Assembly: GCA_903813345.2 (NCBI GenBank)
Contig: CAIIXF020000008.1
Span: forward strand, 32,078,867 to 32,142,866
Direction: 5' to 3'
Length of the DNA stretch: 64,000 nt
Source: Owenia fusiformis
Lineage: Eukaryota > Annelida > Polychaeta > Sabellida > Oweniidae
A model generated the notes under the pieces. The model was given only the letters and a program-made list of their open reading frames with translations, had not been told where the DNA came from and made no database searches. The translations under genes were made by a program, and so were the position numbers. Shown here piece by piece: positions 12,477 to 64,000 of this stretch. Within the stretch, counting starts at the first letter, position 1, and every line of letters starts with the position of its first letter.

Positions 12477-14062
12477 TACACTGTTGCTCATAAATATGGA
12501 ATATTTTATAGATATGTACTGTTTGATGGAATTTCTACAAAATGATAACATTTTGGTGAAAATGTGTAATGTGTTCTCATTCCCTCATCAGTTTTGCACA
12601 TAAAACTGATTGGTATGAAAAGTTAAAATATTTATGGTTGATTAAACGTGTATTCACTCAGGTGACCCCATGACCTCGTGATATTGGTAACTTCAAAGAG
12701 GTGTCCAAATCTTAGTTGTAACCATTGTGCACATTTTATAAAACTTTAATTTAGAGTTGGAAGAGATTTTAGAAGGCATGCCCCATAAAATAAGCGAAAA
12801 AGAGCATGGCAGGTCATAGGGATGGCGTTCTCTGGCATGAAACAAACTGCCATTGCCAGGACCCTAGGGGTGTGTCAGGAACAGTCTCTAAAATTCTGCA
12901 GTGGTACCAAAGGCATTGGAATATGACTCCAGGTCACAGCAATAGTAACCCTAGGGAGAATAATGTAAGAAAAGACCACCACCTGCTGCATTAATGTCAT
13001 CAAAATCGCTTTAAGTCAACCAGTAATCTACGAAATGAATGGCTGTGTCACCTCAAAACCTGTGTTCCAGAGCTATAGACAACCAGTGATTTCTTTAGAA
13101 TGGATGCAAGGCCATGAGACCTTTAAAGAAACCACAGCTGACTGATCATAACAAAGAAAGGTGCCTTCAATGGGCAGGAAAGCACGAAAACGTTGCACCT
13201 AATCTTTTGTGTCATATGACAGCATGTGAAGAAATAAGATGTGTCCTCCACAAAGTTGATAAGTGTGTTCGTTTCTGTCGTAGACCAGAGGAAAGAGACA
13301 ATAAGGACACTTAATGATGTGGCAGTCCACGAAGGTGACCCTATTTATGTTTGAAGCAGTATTACAGAGGTTGTTTGGAGCAATACTACAAAAAGTGCCC
13401 ATATGTAAACAGAGTGTTTTGGGGCAACATTCATCTGCAGAATGATCATGCTGTTGCATATGCCAGTGGCATTGTGTTGGATTACATCAGGGCAGGCAAT
13501 GTGGACCAGTTACCATAGGCACAAAAGTCAGCCAATCAGGCTAATGCAGAGCAAATGTGGGACGACCTTGGTAATGAGATGCGTGACTTTGACCCCAACC
13601 TCAAAATTTAGACACGTTACGTACTGTTCAAATTGAGGAATGGGGCCTTATTTCACTTAGAAAGGTCAGATGTTTCATTCAATGCTGGTCCCGTAGGGTT
13701 GATGCTCTGATTGCAGCACGAAGAGGACATCCCGCATATAAGTGCTATCATTGGATAGAGGACACTTCAATCTTCATGACCAGATGTTTATTTTGTTTGA
13801 TCTGTTTTACATGACGATTTGGATCGGGGTGTTTTGAAAATGCAAAAAGTCTCAGCTTACCCCTGTTTAAATAAGAGTAATTTTCTAAATTTAAATGTGA
13901 ATATTTTTTCTCTAAAAAATGTTGATTTGTAGATGAAATATGTGGTTATAATTTGCCTAGAAAATAAATGTCTGAATCGACTCCAAATAAATATTCTCTT
14001 ACTCCAAAATTTGAATTCTGAGCTGCCAAATCTAATATTCCATATTTATGAGCAACAGTGTA
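12477..14062 (+). mobile_element. Decayed Tc1/mariner transposon
   Basis: Ends are 29-bp perfect inverted repeats beginning TACACTGTTGCTCATAAATA, flanked by TA at 12475-12476 and 14063-14064. The inside (about 1.59 kb) encodes a broken + strand transposase: SKFCSGTK-type helix-turn-helix remnants near 12,890, RRPEERD near 13,290, QNDHAVAYASGIVLDYIRAG then NVDQLP near 13,435-13,515 (second D of the catalytic triad), NAEQMWDDLGNEMRD near 13,545-13,590 (the E motif), and ARRGHPAY near 13,720 at the C-terminus. Many stops and frameshifts break it, so it cannot make protein. The size and TA target site are typical of the family. Confidence 0.9.
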
Positions 14063-14152
14063 TACACTCCCCCCATGATCTACATGCAGTGTAGCAAGAA
14101 TTCCAGCTTTTTTGTTTGTCTATAAAATTTTTTTTCATTTGTTTGTTTCCAG

Positions 14153-64000
<49,848 letters not shown>

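Noticed and set aside
1-14152. First RyR exon with ATG and promoter
   Set aside because: No stretch encoding an M..(E/D)..FLRT-type N-terminus followed by a phase-0 donor was found by eye; it may lie outside the window or be too short to see.

Overview
The window is invertebrate nuclear DNA. It is AT-rich, with long introns, many short dispersed repeats and canonical GT-AG introns. From about 14.15 kb to the right edge it holds the 5' two fifths of one gene on the + strand: a ryanodine receptor (RyR), the giant Ca2+-release channel of the ER/SR. I could place 41 coding exons whose phases all join, giving about 2,262 codons, plus one candidate 21-nt microexon. The sequence runs from just after the expected first exon (EDLICLSC) into the solenoid after SPRY3 ([11 protein letters not shown]) and is cut by the window end. 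The protein is closer in my memory to insect RyR than to vertebrate RyRs (for example RTYR..TYAVTSGKWYYE and ETKKRGVGRVEEKK), so a protostome, perhaps a mollusc or other lophotrochozoan, is the best guess. The species cannot be fixed from the sequence alone. The pore, EF-hand and transmembrane parts lie beyond the window, and exon 1 with the ATG and promoter was not found.

Layout: 1-14,152 is upstream or first-intron DNA. It has a 74-bp minisatellite, a G-rich degenerate repeat block, foldback elements and a decayed Tc1/mariner transposon. 14,153-30,648 holds the first eight exons (inositol-trisphosphate/ryanodine receptor N-terminal domain and first MIR part), separated by introns up to 6.8 kb. 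30,649-40,154 contains an antisense intact 384-codon ORF of unknown function, a large inverted-repeat element, minisatellites and one MIR exon. 40,155-50,308 is exon-dense (end of MIR, RIH, SPRY1, both RyR repeats, SPRY2). 51,064-57,300 encodes a long, Ser/Lys/Arg-rich, low-complexity insertion between SPRY2 and SPRY3, built partly of exons that are all symmetric (phase 1-1) and so look like optional cassettes. 57,300-64,000 is SPRY3 and the following solenoid.

The most striking structure is that at least seven exon-intron boundaries of this one gene sit inside tandem duplications whose unit spans the splice junction. Two are donor-side arrays (62-bp unit after exon 1 of the list, 94-bp unit x5 after exon 5). 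Five are acceptor-side (a 163/213-bp duplication before exon 5, 55-bp x11 before exon 7, about 41-bp units before exon 20, an 84-bp duplication before exon 34, 106-bp x12 before exon 39). The surplus copies are always on the intron side, and in the four arrays I translated only the copy nearest the exon body gives an open, in-frame message. One duplicated boundary creates a YAG|GTGAGT site, the form of a recursive splice site, in a 4.7-kb intron. The intronic DNA is also populated by short non-autonomous DNA-transposon families (mariner-like, pogo/Tigger-like, hAT-like), foldbacks and a tRNA-derived SINE. I saw no retroviral, LTR or Polinton remains that I could support.
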